This document shows positions 16,104-24,118 of a stretch of 34,708 bases of DNA, one piece after another. Each line of letters opens with the position of its first letter. Positions within the stretch are counted from its first letter, which is position 1. A program made the translations under genes and the position numbers. Source of the DNA: Pseudomonadota bacterium. Lineage in GTDB: Bacteria > Pseudomonadota > Alphaproteobacteria > JACQOE01. The stretch spans positions 1-34,708 of the forward strand of contig JACQOE010000061.1 in assembly GCA_016202695.1 (NCBI GenBank), written 5' to 3'. Below the pieces are notes generated by a model that worked only from the letters and a program-made list of their open reading frames with translations, did not search any database and was not told where the DNA came from.

Positions 16104-16991
16104 TCAGGTCCGCCGCTCCACCACGAAGCGGGCCAAGTGCCGCAGAAGGTCGGCCTTTTCGTCGAAGGAATCAAGATGTTGCACCGCCTGCCGGGCGAGC
16201 AGCCTGGCGTGCGCGCGCGCCCGCTCGGGGCCGATGAGCGCGACCAGGGTGGCCTTGCCCGCGGCCGCGTCCTTGCTCGCCGCCTTGCCCATTTCGCCCG
16301 CGTCGCCGGCGATATCGAGGAGGTCGTCGGCGATCTGGAAGGCGAGCCCGAGGTCGTGGGCGTAGGCCTGCAGGGCGAAGCGCTGCTGGGCGGGGGCGCG
16401 CCCCAGGATCGCCCCGGCCTCGCAGGAGAAGCCGATCAGCTTGCCGGTCTTGAGCATCTGTAGCCGCGTGATCTCGGCCTGATCGAGCCGCTGGTGCTCG
16501 GCCATCAAGTCGATCATCTGCCCGCCCACCATGCCGCGGGCGCCGGCGGCGTCGGCGAGTGCGGCGATCAGCTGGCAGCAGACGGCGGGATTGGAATGGG
16601 TGAGCGGATCGGCGAGCACCTCGAAGGCGCGCGTAAGCAGCCCGTCGCCGGCGAGGATCGCGGTCGCCTCGTCGAAGGCGACGTGCACGGTCGGGCGCCC
16701 GCGGCGCATCTCGTCGTCGTCCATCGCCGGGAGGTCGTCGTGGACCAGCGAGTAGGCATGCACCATCTCGACCGCGGCGGCGACCCTGAGGGCCGAGGTA
16801 GTGGCGACGTTGAAAAGCCTGGACCCGGTGATCACGAGGAAGGGCCTGAGCCGCTTGCCCGGCCCGAGCGCGGCGTAGCGCATCGCCTCGGCGAGGCGCG
16901 ACTCGGCGTCGGCGGGGCGGGGCAGCAGCCGGTCAAGCATGCCGTCGACCGCCGCGGCGGCCTCGGCCATGGCGGTCTTGAGCGGACTCAC
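16104..16991 (-). CDS. ispA: farnesyl diphosphate synthase (short-chain polyprenyl synthetase)
   Basis: A 295-residue all-helical prenyltransferase that adds isopentenyl diphosphate to dimethylallyl and geranyl diphosphate. Both Asp-rich motifs are present: [22 protein letters not shown] (with the two-residue insertion typical of bacterial FPP synthases) and [15 protein letters not shown]. The substrate-binding segment [11 protein letters not shown] sits near 44-54. The C-terminus is a little different from the usual end ([12 protein letters not shown]), which is common. It is flanked by xseB upstream (43 bases) and dxs downstream (19 bases), the usual order in alphaproteobacteria and E. coli. 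Confidence 0.93.
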   Translation of the reverse strand: MSPLKTAMAEAAAAVDGMLDRLLPRPADAESRLAEAMRYAALGPGKRLRPFLVITGSRLFNVATTSALRVAAAVEMVHAYSLVHDDLPAMDDDEMRRGRPTVHVAFDEATAILAGDGLLTRAFEVLADPLTHSNPAVCCQLIAALADAAGARGMVGGQMIDLMAEHQRLDQAEITRLQMLKTGKLIGFSCEAGAILGRAPAQQRFALQAYAHDLGLAFQIADDLLDIAGDAGEMGKAASKDAAAGKATLVALIGPERARAHARLLARQAVQHLDSFDEKADLLRHLARFVVERRT

Positions 16992-17034
16992 GAGGCGTCT
17001 CCGGCGCGGTTCTCGGGCTGGGCGGGGCGGAGGC

Positions 17035-17286
17035 TCACTCCGCCTCGAATCCCTCCAGGCCCGGCTCGCCTCCGGGCCCGAGCACGATCTTCTCCACCTT
17101 GGCCTGGGCCTCGCGCAGCTTCGCCTCGCAGTGGCGCTTCAGCGCCGCGCCGCGCTCGTAGGCCGCGATCGCGTCGTCGAGCTTCCCCTGGCCCGATTCG
17201 AGCTTCTTGACGATGCCCTCGAGCTCGGCCAGCGCCTCCTCGAAGCTCAGCTTGCCGATCTCGGCCGGTGCCTTGCTCTCCGCCAT
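17035..17286 (-). CDS. xseB: exodeoxyribonuclease VII small subunit
   Basis: An 83-residue helical protein: [46 protein letters not shown], the XseB signature. It binds many copies per large XseA subunit and assists single-strand DNA degradation. The start at 17286 follows GGGGAG at 6-7 bases; the frame further upstream overlaps no known family residues. xseA is not in the window. Placement before ispA and dxs is shared with many proteobacteria and has no known functional cause. Confidence 0.93.
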   Translation of the reverse strand: MAESKAPAEIGKLSFEEALAELEGIVKKLESGQGKLDDAIAAYERGAALKRHCEAKLREAQAKVEKIVLGPGGEPGLEGFEAE

Positions 17287-17354
17287 GATTTCTCCCCGAG
17301 GGGGCCTTGTCCCGGACGAGGCAACGCGAAGCCGAGGCGACAGACGCGGCCCGC

Positions 17355-18281
17355 TCACGCCGTCATCAGGGCCTCGACGTGGGCCGCCGCGCTCCGGCCC
17401 AGCGCATCGAGGTTATAACCCCCTTCCAGGGTCGAGACAACGCGCCCGCCGGCGTGGCGATTGGCGACGGCGAGGAGCTCGCGCGTGACCCAGGCGAAAT
17501 CCTCGACGCCGAGACGCAGGCTCGCCAGCGGATCGTCGGCATGGGCGTCGAAGCCGGCCGAGACGAGCAGGAACTCGGGCCGGAAGCGATCGAGCGCGGG
17601 CAGGATCTCGTCGCCGTAGGCGGCGCGGAACTCGGCCGAGCCGGAGAGCGGGTCGAGGGGGACGTTGACGATGTTGCCCACCCCCCGCTCGCCCCGCGCC
17701 CCGGTGCCCGGGAAGAGCGGGTACTCGTGGCTGGAGGCGTAGAAGAGGTTCGCGTCGCGCTCGAAGGCGTGCTGGGTGCCGTTGCCGTGATGGACATCGA
17801 AGTCGACCACCGCCACCCGCCCGAGCCCGTGCGCGGCGCGGGCATGGAGCGCGCCGATGGCGACGTTGTTGAACAGGCAGAATCCCATCGGCCGCGTCCG
17901 CTCGGCATGATGGCCGGGCGGGCGCACGGCGCAGAAGGCGTTGCGCGCCTCGCCCCGGGCGACGGCGTCGACGGCCGCCACCGCCGCCCCGACCGCGTGC
18001 AGCGCCGCCTCGCCCGAGCCGGGCGAGATCACGGTGTCCGCGTCGAGCGCCACCAGTCCCGCCTCCGGCACCGCCTCGAGGATCGCCTCGACGTACTCCT
18101 TCGGATGGACAAGGGCGACCTGCTCCACCGTCGCCCGCGGCGCCTCGACGCGCACCAGGTCCTGGAACGGCTCGGCCTCAAGGGCCCGCATCACCGCCCG
18201 CAGCCGGTCGGGCCGCTCGGGGTGCGCGATCCCCGTCTCGTGACGGGCGAACGAGGGATGGCTGTAGACGAAGGTTGGCAT
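17355..18281 (-). CDS. histone-deacetylase-family amidohydrolase (acetylpolyamine/AcuC-like)
   Basis: A 308-residue zinc hydrolase of the arginase/deacetylase fold. Motifs in order: HPERPDRL (about 21-28), [20 protein letters not shown] (the His-His charge-relay pair, near 130), [17 protein letters not shown] (zinc Asp and His near 165-172), [12 protein letters not shown] (zinc Asp near 250) and [11 protein letters not shown]. All catalytic residues appear intact. Bacterial members deacetylate acetylpolyamines, acetoin-related proteins or other acylated amines; no histone is implied. It lies 68 bases ahead of xseB on the same strand, a conserved neighbour in alphaproteobacteria. The substrate cannot be assigned from sequence. 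Confidence 0.88.
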   Translation of the reverse strand: MPTFVYSHPSFARHETGIAHPERPDRLRAVMRALEAEPFQDLVRVEAPRATVEQVALVHPKEYVEAILEAVPEAGLVALDADTVISPGSGEAALHAVGAAVAAVDAVARGEARNAFCAVRPPGHHAERTRPMGFCLFNNVAIGALHARAAHGLGRVAVVDFDVHHGNGTQHAFERDANLFYASSHEYPLFPGTGARGERGVGNIVNVPLDPLSGSAEFRAAYGDEILPALDRFRPEFLLVSAGFDAHADDPLASLRLGVEDFAWVTRELLAVANRHAGGRVVSTLEGGYNLDALGRSAAAHVEALMTA

Positions 18282-18386
18282 CGGCGCCCCGCCCCTTCCG
18301 TGCGAGGGAAAGCCCACACCTTGCCAGCCCCGCCCCGGCTTCGGCAAGCCGGCCACGGAGGCGGACGGTCCCGCGCGCGGGCGGGC

Positions 18387-18614
18387 TCAGCCGCCCTTGC
18401 GGATGCGGAAGCGGTAGACCCCGTCCTCCTCGGAGCAGCTTTCCAGGCGGTTGCCGGTCGTCTCGCAGAATGCCTTGAAATCCTTGACGGAAGCGGGATC
18501 GGTGGCGAGCACCGCCAGCGTCGCCCCGGGGGCGAGCCCCTTGAGCGCCTTCTTCGCCTTCAGCACCGGAAGCGGGCAGATCAGGCCCGTCACGTCCAAT
18601 ACGTCCTCGCTCAT
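18387..18614 (-). CDS. tusA: TusA-family sulfur-carrier protein
   Basis: A 75-residue protein with the TusA signature GLICPLPVLKAKKAL, in which Cys13 of the Cys-Pro-x-Pro motif carries a persulfide, followed by LAVLATDPASVKDFKAFCETTGN. Members relay sulfur from cysteine desulfurases or sulfide-oxidising enzymes to tRNA thiolation, molybdenum-cofactor assembly or sulfur oxidation. The start ATG is the first with family-like sequence downstream; an upstream extension is poly-arginine. Two further cysteines (50 and 60) are present. It is divergent from an ArsR-type persulfide sensor, and upstream of the HDAC-like gene on the same strand with about 105 bases between. Which pathway it feeds is not visible, so the tusA name denotes family. 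Confidence 0.85.
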   Translation of the reverse strand: MSEDVLDVTGLICPLPVLKAKKALKGLAPGATLAVLATDPASVKDFKAFCETTGNRLESCSEEDGVYRFRIRKGG

Positions 18615-18681
18615 CGTCCGCCTCGCCCTTCTCCGCCGCCGCATCGCTTCATCGCGGTCATTGGCGGCGCCCTCGTAGTGG

Positions 18682-18698
18682 AGTAAATTTTTTCAATG
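18682..18698. promoter_or_regulatory. AT-rich patch between tusA and the second arsR gene
   Basis: AGTAAATTTTTTCAATG stands out in the 185-base GC-rich divergent gap. On the minus strand it contains TTGAAA, a fair -35 box, without a matching -10. It is the best place for an ArsR operator here, but no clear dyad is seen. Confidence 0.3.
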
Positions 18699-18799
18699 CG
18701 CGCGGCAAGGGCGGGCGCGGGCCGGCGGCGGCGATCGGGGGCGCCGGCGGACCCCTTTGCGGCGAAGAACCCACCGCGGCGCGCAGGCGAGGTGATGGG

Positions 18800-19111
18800 T
18801 TGGTGGACCTTCGGCAACTGCACGCCAACGCGGCGCGGGCCTGCGCGCTCTTGAAGGCGATGAGCAACGAGCACCGGCTGCTCGTGCTCTGTCAGCTCCA
18901 TCACGGCGAACGCTCGGTGGGGGAACTGGAGCGGCTCATCGGGCTGAGCCAGTCGGCCCTCTCGCAGCACCTCGCCCGCCTCCGGCGCGACGGCTTGGTC
19001 AAGACCCGGCGGAGCGCCCAAACCATCTATTACTCGCTCAACGGCGCCGAGGCGACGGCGGTCATCTCGGCCCTCGCCGGTATCTACTGCCCCGACTCGA
19101 GCGCGGCCTGA
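18800..19111 (+). CDS. second ArsR-family repressor of the SqrR/BigR persulfide-sensor type
   Basis: A 103-residue winged-helix repressor (HTH about 39-68, SVGELERLIGLSQSALSQHLARLRRDGLV). Cys31 (LLVLCQLHHGE) and Cys97 (AGIYCPDSS) are 66 residues apart, exactly as in SqrR, BigR and the first ArsR of this window; Cys15 is an extra one, and SqrR also has a third, non-essential cysteine. The start is TTG at 18800 with GAGG 7 bases before it; GTG at 18803 is also possible. It is divergent from tusA and 21 bases ahead of a ROK kinase. Likely target is the tusA promoter and its own. The cysteine pair strongly supports persulfide sensing; direct proof is lacking. Confidence 0.83.
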   Translation: MVDLRQLHANAARACALLKAMSNEHRLLVLCQLHHGERSVGELERLIGLSQSALSQHLARLRRDGLVKTRRSAQTIYYSLNGAEATAVISALAGIYCPDSSAA

Positions 19112-19132
19112 GCCGCGCCCGCCCGCCGGCCG

Positions 19133-20137
19133 ATGCGAATCGGGATCGATCTCGGCGGCACCAAGATCGAGGCCGTCGCGCTCGCCGCCGACGGCGGCGA
19201 GATCCTCCGCCGACGCGTCCCCACTCCGACCGGCGACTACGCGGGCACGCTTCGCGCCGTGATCGGGCTCGTCGCCGCGATCGAGGACCGCCTCGGCGCG
19301 CGCGCCAGCGTCGGGATCGGCATCCCCGGCGCGATCTCGCCCGCGACCGGGCTGGTCAAGAACGCCAACTCCACCTGGCTCATCGGCCACCCCCTTGATC
19401 GCGACCTCGCCCGGCTCCTCGGCCGGCCGGTGCGGGTGGCGAACGACGCCGACTGCTTCGCCGTCTCCGAGGCGAGCGACGGCGCGGGAGCGGGGGCTCG
19501 GAGCGTGTTCGGGGTGATCCTCGGCACCGGCGTCGGCGGCGGCATCGTGATCGGCGGCCGACTGGTCACGGGACCCAACGCGATCGCCGGCGAGTGGGGC
19601 CACAATCCCCTGCCCTGGCCCGGCGACGACGAGCGACCGGGCCCTCCCTGCTACTGCGGGCGGCGGGGCTGTATCGAGACCTTCCTGTCCGGGCCCGGAC
19701 TCGCCGCCGACTTCGCCGCCGCCTCCGGGCGGAGCCTCGGCCCGGCCGGGATCGCGGCCGCGGCTGAGGCCGGAGACGCCCATGCCGAGGCGGCGCTCGC
19801 CCGCTACGAGCAGCGCCTCGCGCGGGCGCTGGCCACCGTCATCAACCTGCTCGATCCCGAGGTGATCGTGCTCGGGGGCGGGATGTCGAACCTCGCCCGC
19901 CTCTACGCGAGCGTGCCGCGGCTCTGGCGCCGGTTCGTCTTCTCCGATCACGTCGCCACCCGGCTTCTCCCCGCCCGGCACGGCGATTCGAGCGGGGTCC
20001 GCGGCGCGGCCTGGCTGTGGCCGGCCACGCCCGACCCGGGGCCGCGGTCGAGGCCCTCGGCCGCGACCGCCCGACCTGCCTCGCCGGCGGCGAGCGGCAA
20101 GGGCCGGAGAGCCCCGCCCCGCCGGCGGCGGCGCTAG
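19133..20137 (+). CDS. ROK-family sugar kinase (fructokinase/N-acetylglucosamine kinase-like)
   Basis: A 334-residue ATP-dependent hexokinase-fold enzyme. RIGIDLGGTKIEAVAL is the phosphate-binding loop, VANDADCF holds the catalytic Asp105, and GEWGHNPL plus CYCGRRGCIETFLSGPGL give the zinc site of ROK proteins (His157, Cys173, Cys175, Cys180). The Cys-x-Cys-Gly spacing and PLPWP suggest a fructokinase, mannokinase or N-acetylglucosamine kinase. The fold ends near residue 298 (GAAWLWPATPD); the last ~35 residues are proline- and arginine-rich low complexity, ending in six arginines, and are unlike the family. The tail runs into eipB on the other strand by four bases (CTAG). A frameshift or lost stop could have produced the tail. 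Confidence 0.87.
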   Translation: MRIGIDLGGTKIEAVALAADGGEILRRRVPTPTGDYAGTLRAVIGLVAAIEDRLGARASVGIGIPGAISPATGLVKNANSTWLIGHPLDRDLARLLGRPVRVANDADCFAVSEASDGAGAGARSVFGVILGTGVGGGIVIGGRLVTGPNAIAGEWGHNPLPWPGDDERPGPPCYCGRRGCIETFLSGPGLAADFAAASGRSLGPAGIAAAAEAGDAHAEAALARYEQRLARALATVINLLDPEVIVLGGGMSNLARLYASVPRLWRRFVFSDHVATRLLPARHGDSSGVRGAAWLWPATPDPGPRSRPSAATARPASPAASGKGRRAPPRRRRR

Positions 20138-20952
20138 CAGCCGAGCCCGGGCAGTGGGTCGAGGCGCGACAGGCGCACCGAAACCGAGAAGTCGCCGAAG
20201 TCCATCACCACGTCGTCGGCCACCCCGTTGTCGTAGTAGCGCGTGCCCAGCTCGAAGACCGGGGTCGCGGCGGCGCTGCCGAGATCGAAGAAGGCGAGCC
20301 GGACGTACCAGGAGGCCATCCCCTTGAGGGGCTCGAACGGCGCCGTCGCCGCCCCCTCCCGGCGCTGCCCGACGACGGCGTTGATCTCCTGCGGGCCGCT
20401 CCGGGTGGTCCCGTCGAAGATGGTGCGCGCGAACCGGTTCTTGCCGGCGCGCGCGGCGGCGAGCATGGCCGAGGTGTGCTCGGTCGGGAACAGGGTGCCC
20501 GGAGGCAACGCGACCTCGAATGTTTCCGGCTCGCTGAAGCTCGCGGTGCCGCGCTTGCCGAGCCCCTCGAGGCGTGCCTCGCCGGCCAGCTCCTCGCGCA
20601 GCTTGCCGTCGTCGTAGTGGCGGGTGCGGAACCTGAGCCTCAGCCCGTCCTTGCTCTCCCAGGTGACATAGTCGGAGCCGAGCGAGAAGTCGTCGCCCCC
20701 GGCCCGGGTGACCTTGAGCAGGAATCGCTGCTGCGTGGCATAGCCGTCGCAGACGTCGCGCCACTCGTAGGCCATCAAACCCTCGGCGGCGGTGATCCCG
20801 CTGCCCGGATGCGCGGACTCAAGACTCAGGCCGTAGGCGGCGCGATGGGAGAGGAGCCCGGCAGCAGCAACCGCCTCTTCCACCATGCCCGGCGCCGCGA
20901 CCGACGCCATCGCCGCCAGCACCATGATCCTCCGCATCCGACGCGCCATCAT
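20134..20952 (-). CDS. eipB: EipB-family periplasmic cell-envelope integrity protein (DUF1849)
   Basis: A 272-residue secreted protein. The signal peptide covers about residues 1-31 (ending VAAAG). LLSHRAAYGLSL, then GLMAYEWRDVCDGYATQQRF, YVTWESKDGLRLRFRTR and LPPGTLFPTEHT are the EipB family pattern. Two cysteines remain: Cys68 in DVCDG and the very last residue Cys272; in Brucella EipB the matching pair (Cys69 and Cys278) forms a conserved disulfide that closes a beta-spiral fold. EipB supports envelope integrity in alphaproteobacteria. The start is the first of a Met-Met pair, and the second could also be used. It overlaps the ROK gene stop by four bases, tail to tail. Confidence 0.88.
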   Translation of the reverse strand: MMARRMRRIMVLAAMASVAAPGMVEEAVAAAGLLSHRAAYGLSLESAHPGSGITAAEGLMAYEWRDVCDGYATQQRFLLKVTRAGGDDFSLGSDYVTWESKDGLRLRFRTRHYDDGKLREELAGEARLEGLGKRGTASFSEPETFEVALPPGTLFPTEHTSAMLAAARAGKNRFARTIFDGTTRSGPQEINAVVGQRREGAATAPFEPLKGMASWYVRLAFFDLGSAAATPVFELGTRYYDNGVADDVVMDFGDFSVSVRLSRLDPLPGLGC

Positions 20953-21067
20953 GAAACGTGCCCCTCCGCCATCCTGCGGTCGCGCCCCGGGAACCGGGGG
21001 CCGCCGACTCTAGGCGCCGAGCCCCGGAAAAGGAAGGGCGGCGGCGGTCAAATCTGCCCGAAGGGGC

Positions 21068-21083
21068 GGCGGAAACTTCCGCC
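21068..21083. promoter_or_regulatory. inverted repeat GGCGGAA-N2-TTCCGCC, possible enhancer site
   Basis: A perfect 7-base dyad with two central bases lies about 97 bases before the expected start of the sigma-54-like promoter at 21147. That is the usual distance range for sigma-54 activator binding sites. A simple GC-rich palindrome by chance is the alternative. Confidence 0.35.
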
Positions 21084-21146
21084 CTCCGGCAAAATCTGCA
21101 CCCCCGCCTTCGCGCACAACCCTTTGATTTCCCTGAATCCTCATCC

Positions 21147-21162
21147 TGGCACGGGGGTTGCC
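21147..21162 (+). promoter_or_regulatory. sigma-54-type (-24/-12) promoter ahead of the GGDEF gene
   Basis: TGGCACG-GGGG-TTGCC matches the sigma-54 consensus TGGCACG-N4-TTGCW at every position but the last. The GG and GC dinucleotides fall at -24 and -12. The expected start near 21173 leaves a leader of about 19 bases before the ATG at 21192. Confidence 0.6.
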
Positions 21163-21191
21163 ATTGGAAGCGCAGACCGCGAGTGGGACCC

Positions 21192-21980
21192 ATGCGACCC
21201 CAGACCATGCTGCGCACGATCTCCAACGACAACGCCCTCGCTCACCCGGGGGCCGCCGAGCCGAACGGAGCGCGCTCCGACCTGGTGAGCACGATCGGCG
21301 CCATCGCCTCGTACCTGCAGGCCGAGGCGAACGATGCCCTCGCGGCCTTCGAGCGCAAGCGCGGCAGCGCCGATCGCGGCAGCCCTCCTCCCCAGCGACA
21401 GCTGATCGAGCGGGCACTGTCCGCGGCAGCCGAGGCCCAGCGGCGCCTCGCCGAGCAGAGCGCGCGCATCGCCTATCTCGAGCAACTGGCGATGACCGAC
21501 GAGCTCACCGGTCTCCTCAACCGGCGCGCCTTCGAGAGCGAGCTTCGCCATGCCGTCGCCGCCGCCCGTCGCTACGGCGAGGGAGGCGTCCTGATCTACA
21601 TCGACCTCGACAACTTCAAGCCGGTCAACGACCGCTTCGGCCACGCCGCCGGCGATCACGTGCTCCGGCAGGTGGCGCGCCTGCTGAAGGCGAGCGTCCG
21701 CGAAACTGACTTCGTCGGCCGCCTGGGCGGAGACGAGTTCGCGGTGCTCTTGGTGCGCACCAGCTGGGAGGCTGGCCTGGCGTACGCCAAGCGGCTCGAG
21801 CGCGCCCTCAACGCCACCTACATCCCGTGGAGCGGGGCGACGATCAAGCTCAAGGCGAGCTTCGGCGCGCAGCGCTACGGCGCCGACGACTCGGAGCGGA
21901 CGCTGCTGCACCGCGCCGACACCGCGATGTACCGCGCCAAACGCCGGCGCACCAACGCCGACGCCCTCCTCCTGTCCTGA
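21192..21980 (+). CDS. GGDEF-domain diguanylate cyclase
   Basis: A 262-residue cytoplasmic protein. The N-terminal ~100 residues have no recognisable sensor domain: a flexible, proline-containing start, then a helix (QLIERALSAAAEAQRRLAEQSARIAYLEQLA) that probably forms a coiled coil. The GGDEF domain (about 100-258) opens with MTDELTGLLNRRAFE, has FKPVNDRFGHAAGDHVLRQVA, an intact inhibitory site R170-x-x-D173 and GRLGGDEFAVLL at 177-188. It should make cyclic di-GMP from GTP and be inhibited by product. No EAL domain is fused. ATG at 21192 was chosen because it follows the sigma-54-like promoter by a short leader; ATG at 21207 is also possible. A terminator follows. Confidence 0.9.
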   Translation: MRPQTMLRTISNDNALAHPGAAEPNGARSDLVSTIGAIASYLQAEANDALAAFERKRGSADRGSPPPQRQLIERALSAAAEAQRRLAEQSARIAYLEQLAMTDELTGLLNRRAFESELRHAVAAARRYGEGGVLIYIDLDNFKPVNDRFGHAAGDHVLRQVARLLKASVRETDFVGRLGGDEFAVLLVRTSWEAGLAYAKRLERALNATYIPWSGATIKLKASFGAQRYGADDSERTLLHRADTAMYRAKRRRTNADALLLS

Positions 21981-22076
21981 CCGAACAACCGCCGACGGAC
22001 GCCCCCACAGACCGGAGACGCGACCCGCCCCCCTCTCTCCCTCTCCCCCATCTCCGGGTTTCCGTTCGGCACTGAA

Positions 22077-22094
22077 GGCAACTTGGGCGTTGCC
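22077..22094 (+). other. small hairpin GGCAAC-N6-GTTGCC after the GGDEF gene
   Basis: A six-base-pair perfect stem just before the intrinsic terminator at 22101. The two hairpins together resemble the 3' end of a small RNA or a tandem terminator. No start site was seen within the 96 bases between the GGDEF stop and this hairpin. Confidence 0.35.
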
Positions 22095-22100
22095 TCACTC

Positions 22101-22134
22101 GCCCCGGCCTCGCCAGAGCGCCGGGGCTTTTTTT
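22101..22134 (+). terminator. intrinsic terminator downstream of the GGDEF gene
   Basis: GCCCCGGC (22101-22108) pairs with GCCGGGGC (22120-22127), with an 11-base loop that can itself pair CTC with GAG, followed by seven T (22128-22134). It is the clearest Rho-independent terminator of the window and faces the convergent aspS gene. Confidence 0.88.
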
Positions 22135-22172
22135 CGGCGCCGACCCTGGTTGCGGCGGAGCCCCGCGGAGCG

Positions 22173-23969
22173 CTAGCCCCGCTCCGCCTTGCCCTTCGCG
22201 GGCGGAAGCTCGACCCGGATCGCGAGCTCCTTGAGGCGCGCCAGCGGCACCTCGGCCGGCGCCCCCATCATCAGGTCCTCGGCCCGCTGGTTCATCGGGA
22301 ACAGGATCACCTCGCGGATGTTGGGCTCGTCGGCGAGCAGCATGACGATCCGGTCGATCCCCGGCGCCGAGCCCCCGTGCGGCGGCGCGCCGTAGCGGAA
22401 GGCGCTCAGGAGCCCGCCGAAGCGCGTCTCCACCTCCTCCCTGGAGTAGCCGGCGATGGCGAACGCCTTGTACATGATGTCGGGGCGGTGGTTGCGGATC
22501 GCGCCGCTGGAAAGCTCAACCCCGTTGCAGACGATGTCGTACTGGTAGGCCTTGATGGCGAGCGGATCCCGCGTCTCCAGCGCCTCGAGCCCCCCCTGCG
22601 GCATCGAGAAGGGGTTGTGGCTGAACTCGATCTGGCCGGTCTCCTCGTTGCGCTCGTACATCGGGTAGTCGACGACCCAGCAGAAGCGAAAGGCGTTTGC
22701 CTCCACCAGGCCGAGCTCCTCGCCGAGGCGCTGGCGGACGGTCCCGGCGAGGCGCTGGGCGGGCGGGCGCTGATCGCAGACGAAGAAGACCGCGTCGCCT
22801 TCCTTGAGCCCGCAGGCGGCGCGGATCGCCGCCACCCGCTCGGCCTCCAGGTTGCGCGCGATCGGCCCCTTCGCCTCGCCCTCGGCATAGACGATGTAGC
22901 CGAGCCCGCCCGCCCCCTGCTCGCGCGCCCACTCGTTGAGCTTATCGAAGAAGCTGCGGGGCCTCGCCCCCGCCCCGGGCGCCGGGACGGCACGCACCAC
23001 CGCCCCCTTGTCGACGGCCTTGGCGAAGAGCCCGAAGCCGGAGGCCCGGAACGCCTCGGTCGCGTCGGCGATGACGAGCGGGTTCCTGAGGTCGGGCTTG
23101 TCGCTGCCGTAGGCGAGCATGGCGTGGTCGTAGGCGAGGCGCGGGAACGGCGGCTTGGTCACCGTCCGCCCGCCGGCGAACTCCTCGAACACGCCGGCGA
23201 TCACCGGCTCGATCGCGGCGAAGACGTCCTCCTGGGTCACGAACGACATCTCGAAGTCGAGCTGGTAGAACTCACCGGGGCTGCGATCCGCGCGGCTGTC
23301 CTCGTCGCGGAAGCAGGGGGCGATCTGGAAGTAGCGATCGAAGCCCGCCATCATCACCAGCTGCTTGAACTGCTGCGGCGCCTGGGGAAGGGCGTAGAAC
23401 CGGCCGGGATGGAGCCGCGAGGGGACGAGGAAGTCGCGCGCCCCCTCGGGCGAACTGGCGGTGAGGATCGGCGTCTGGAACTCGGTGAAGCCGGCCTCGA
23501 GCATGCGCCGGCGGATCGAGGCGATCACCCGGCTGCGAAGCAGGATGTTGCGGTGGATGCGCTCGCGCCGGAGGTCGAGGTAGCGGTAGCGGAGCCTGAG
23601 GTCCTCGGGGAACTCGGCCTCGCCCGCCACCTGGATGGGCAGCACCTCGGCGGCCGAGAGCACCTCGACCTGATCGACCCGCACCTCGACCGCGCCGGTC
23701 GGAAGCCTGGGGTTCACCGTCTCGGGGCTGCGCTCGACGACCGGGCCGGTGACCGAGATCACGCTCTCCGGGCGCACCGACTCCAGCACCTTGAAGACCG
23801 GCTTGCTCGCGTCGGCGACGCACTGGGTGAGCCCGTAGTGGTCGCGCAGGTCCACGAACATGAGGTTGCCGTGGTCGCGCTTGCGATGCACCCAGCCCGA
23901 CAGCCGAACGACGGTTCCGGTGTGCGCGGGCCCAAGCTCGCCGCAGGAGTGGGACCGATAGCGATGCAT
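22173..23969 (-). CDS. aspS: aspartyl-tRNA synthetase
   Basis: A 598-residue class II synthetase that charges tRNA-Asp. An OB-fold anticodon-binding domain (about 1-110, [32 protein letters not shown]) leads to the catalytic core: motif 2 [25 protein letters not shown] near residues 210-234, the bacterial GAD insertion in the middle, and motif 3 [14 protein letters not shown] near the end. The start is [12 protein letters not shown], preceded by GAGGG; an in-frame extension upstream is alanine-arginine low complexity. Many alphaproteobacteria use a non-discriminating AspRS with GatCAB; which type this is was not determined. It is divergent from rnd, about 150 bases apart. Confidence 0.95.
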   Translation of the reverse strand: MHRYRSHSCGELGPAHTGTVVRLSGWVHRKRDHGNLMFVDLRDHYGLTQCVADASKPVFKVLESVRPESVISVTGPVVERSPETVNPRLPTGAVEVRVDQVEVLSAAEVLPIQVAGEAEFPEDLRLRYRYLDLRRERIHRNILLRSRVIASIRRRMLEAGFTEFQTPILTASSPEGARDFLVPSRLHPGRFYALPQAPQQFKQLVMMAGFDRYFQIAPCFRDEDSRADRSPGEFYQLDFEMSFVTQEDVFAAIEPVIAGVFEEFAGGRTVTKPPFPRLAYDHAMLAYGSDKPDLRNPLVIADATEAFRASGFGLFAKAVDKGAVVRAVPAPGAGARPRSFFDKLNEWAREQGAGGLGYIVYAEGEAKGPIARNLEAERVAAIRAACGLKEGDAVFFVCDQRPPAQRLAGTVRQRLGEELGLVEANAFRFCWVVDYPMYERNEETGQIEFSHNPFSMPQGGLEALETRDPLAIKAYQYDIVCNGVELSSGAIRNHRPDIMYKAFAIAGYSREEVETRFGGLLSAFRYGAPPHGGSAPGIDRIVMLLADEPNIREVILFPMNQRAEDLMMGAPAEVPLARLKELAIRVELPPAKGKAERG

Positions 23970-24032
23970 CGCGCCAACCCTCACTCGGTCTCGGCGGAGG
24001 GGGGCGGGAGCGCGCCCCCCGAACGGGGCGCC

Positions 24033-24061
24033 AGAACGCATGGAAGAGCCGTCCTTGTCAA
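24033..24061 (-). promoter_or_regulatory. possible aspS promoter
   Basis: A perfect TTGACA on the minus strand (24061-24056) is followed at 17 bases by CGTTCT, a poor -10 box. The leader would be about 60 bases. The -35 box is the only firm part. Confidence 0.35.
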
Positions 24062-24080
24062 GGCGCCGGGCCGGGCGGGC

Positions 24081-24110
24081 TTGGCCCCGCCGGCGGTTTG
24101 CGTGTATAGC
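24081..24110 (+). promoter_or_regulatory. possible rnd promoter
   Basis: TTGGCC (24081-24086), an 18-base gap and TATAGC (24105-24110). The start of transcription would lie near 24117, two bases before the rnd ATG, and no ribosome binding site is seen, which suggests a leaderless message. Confidence 0.4.
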
Positions 24111-24118
24111 AGTCGGCC

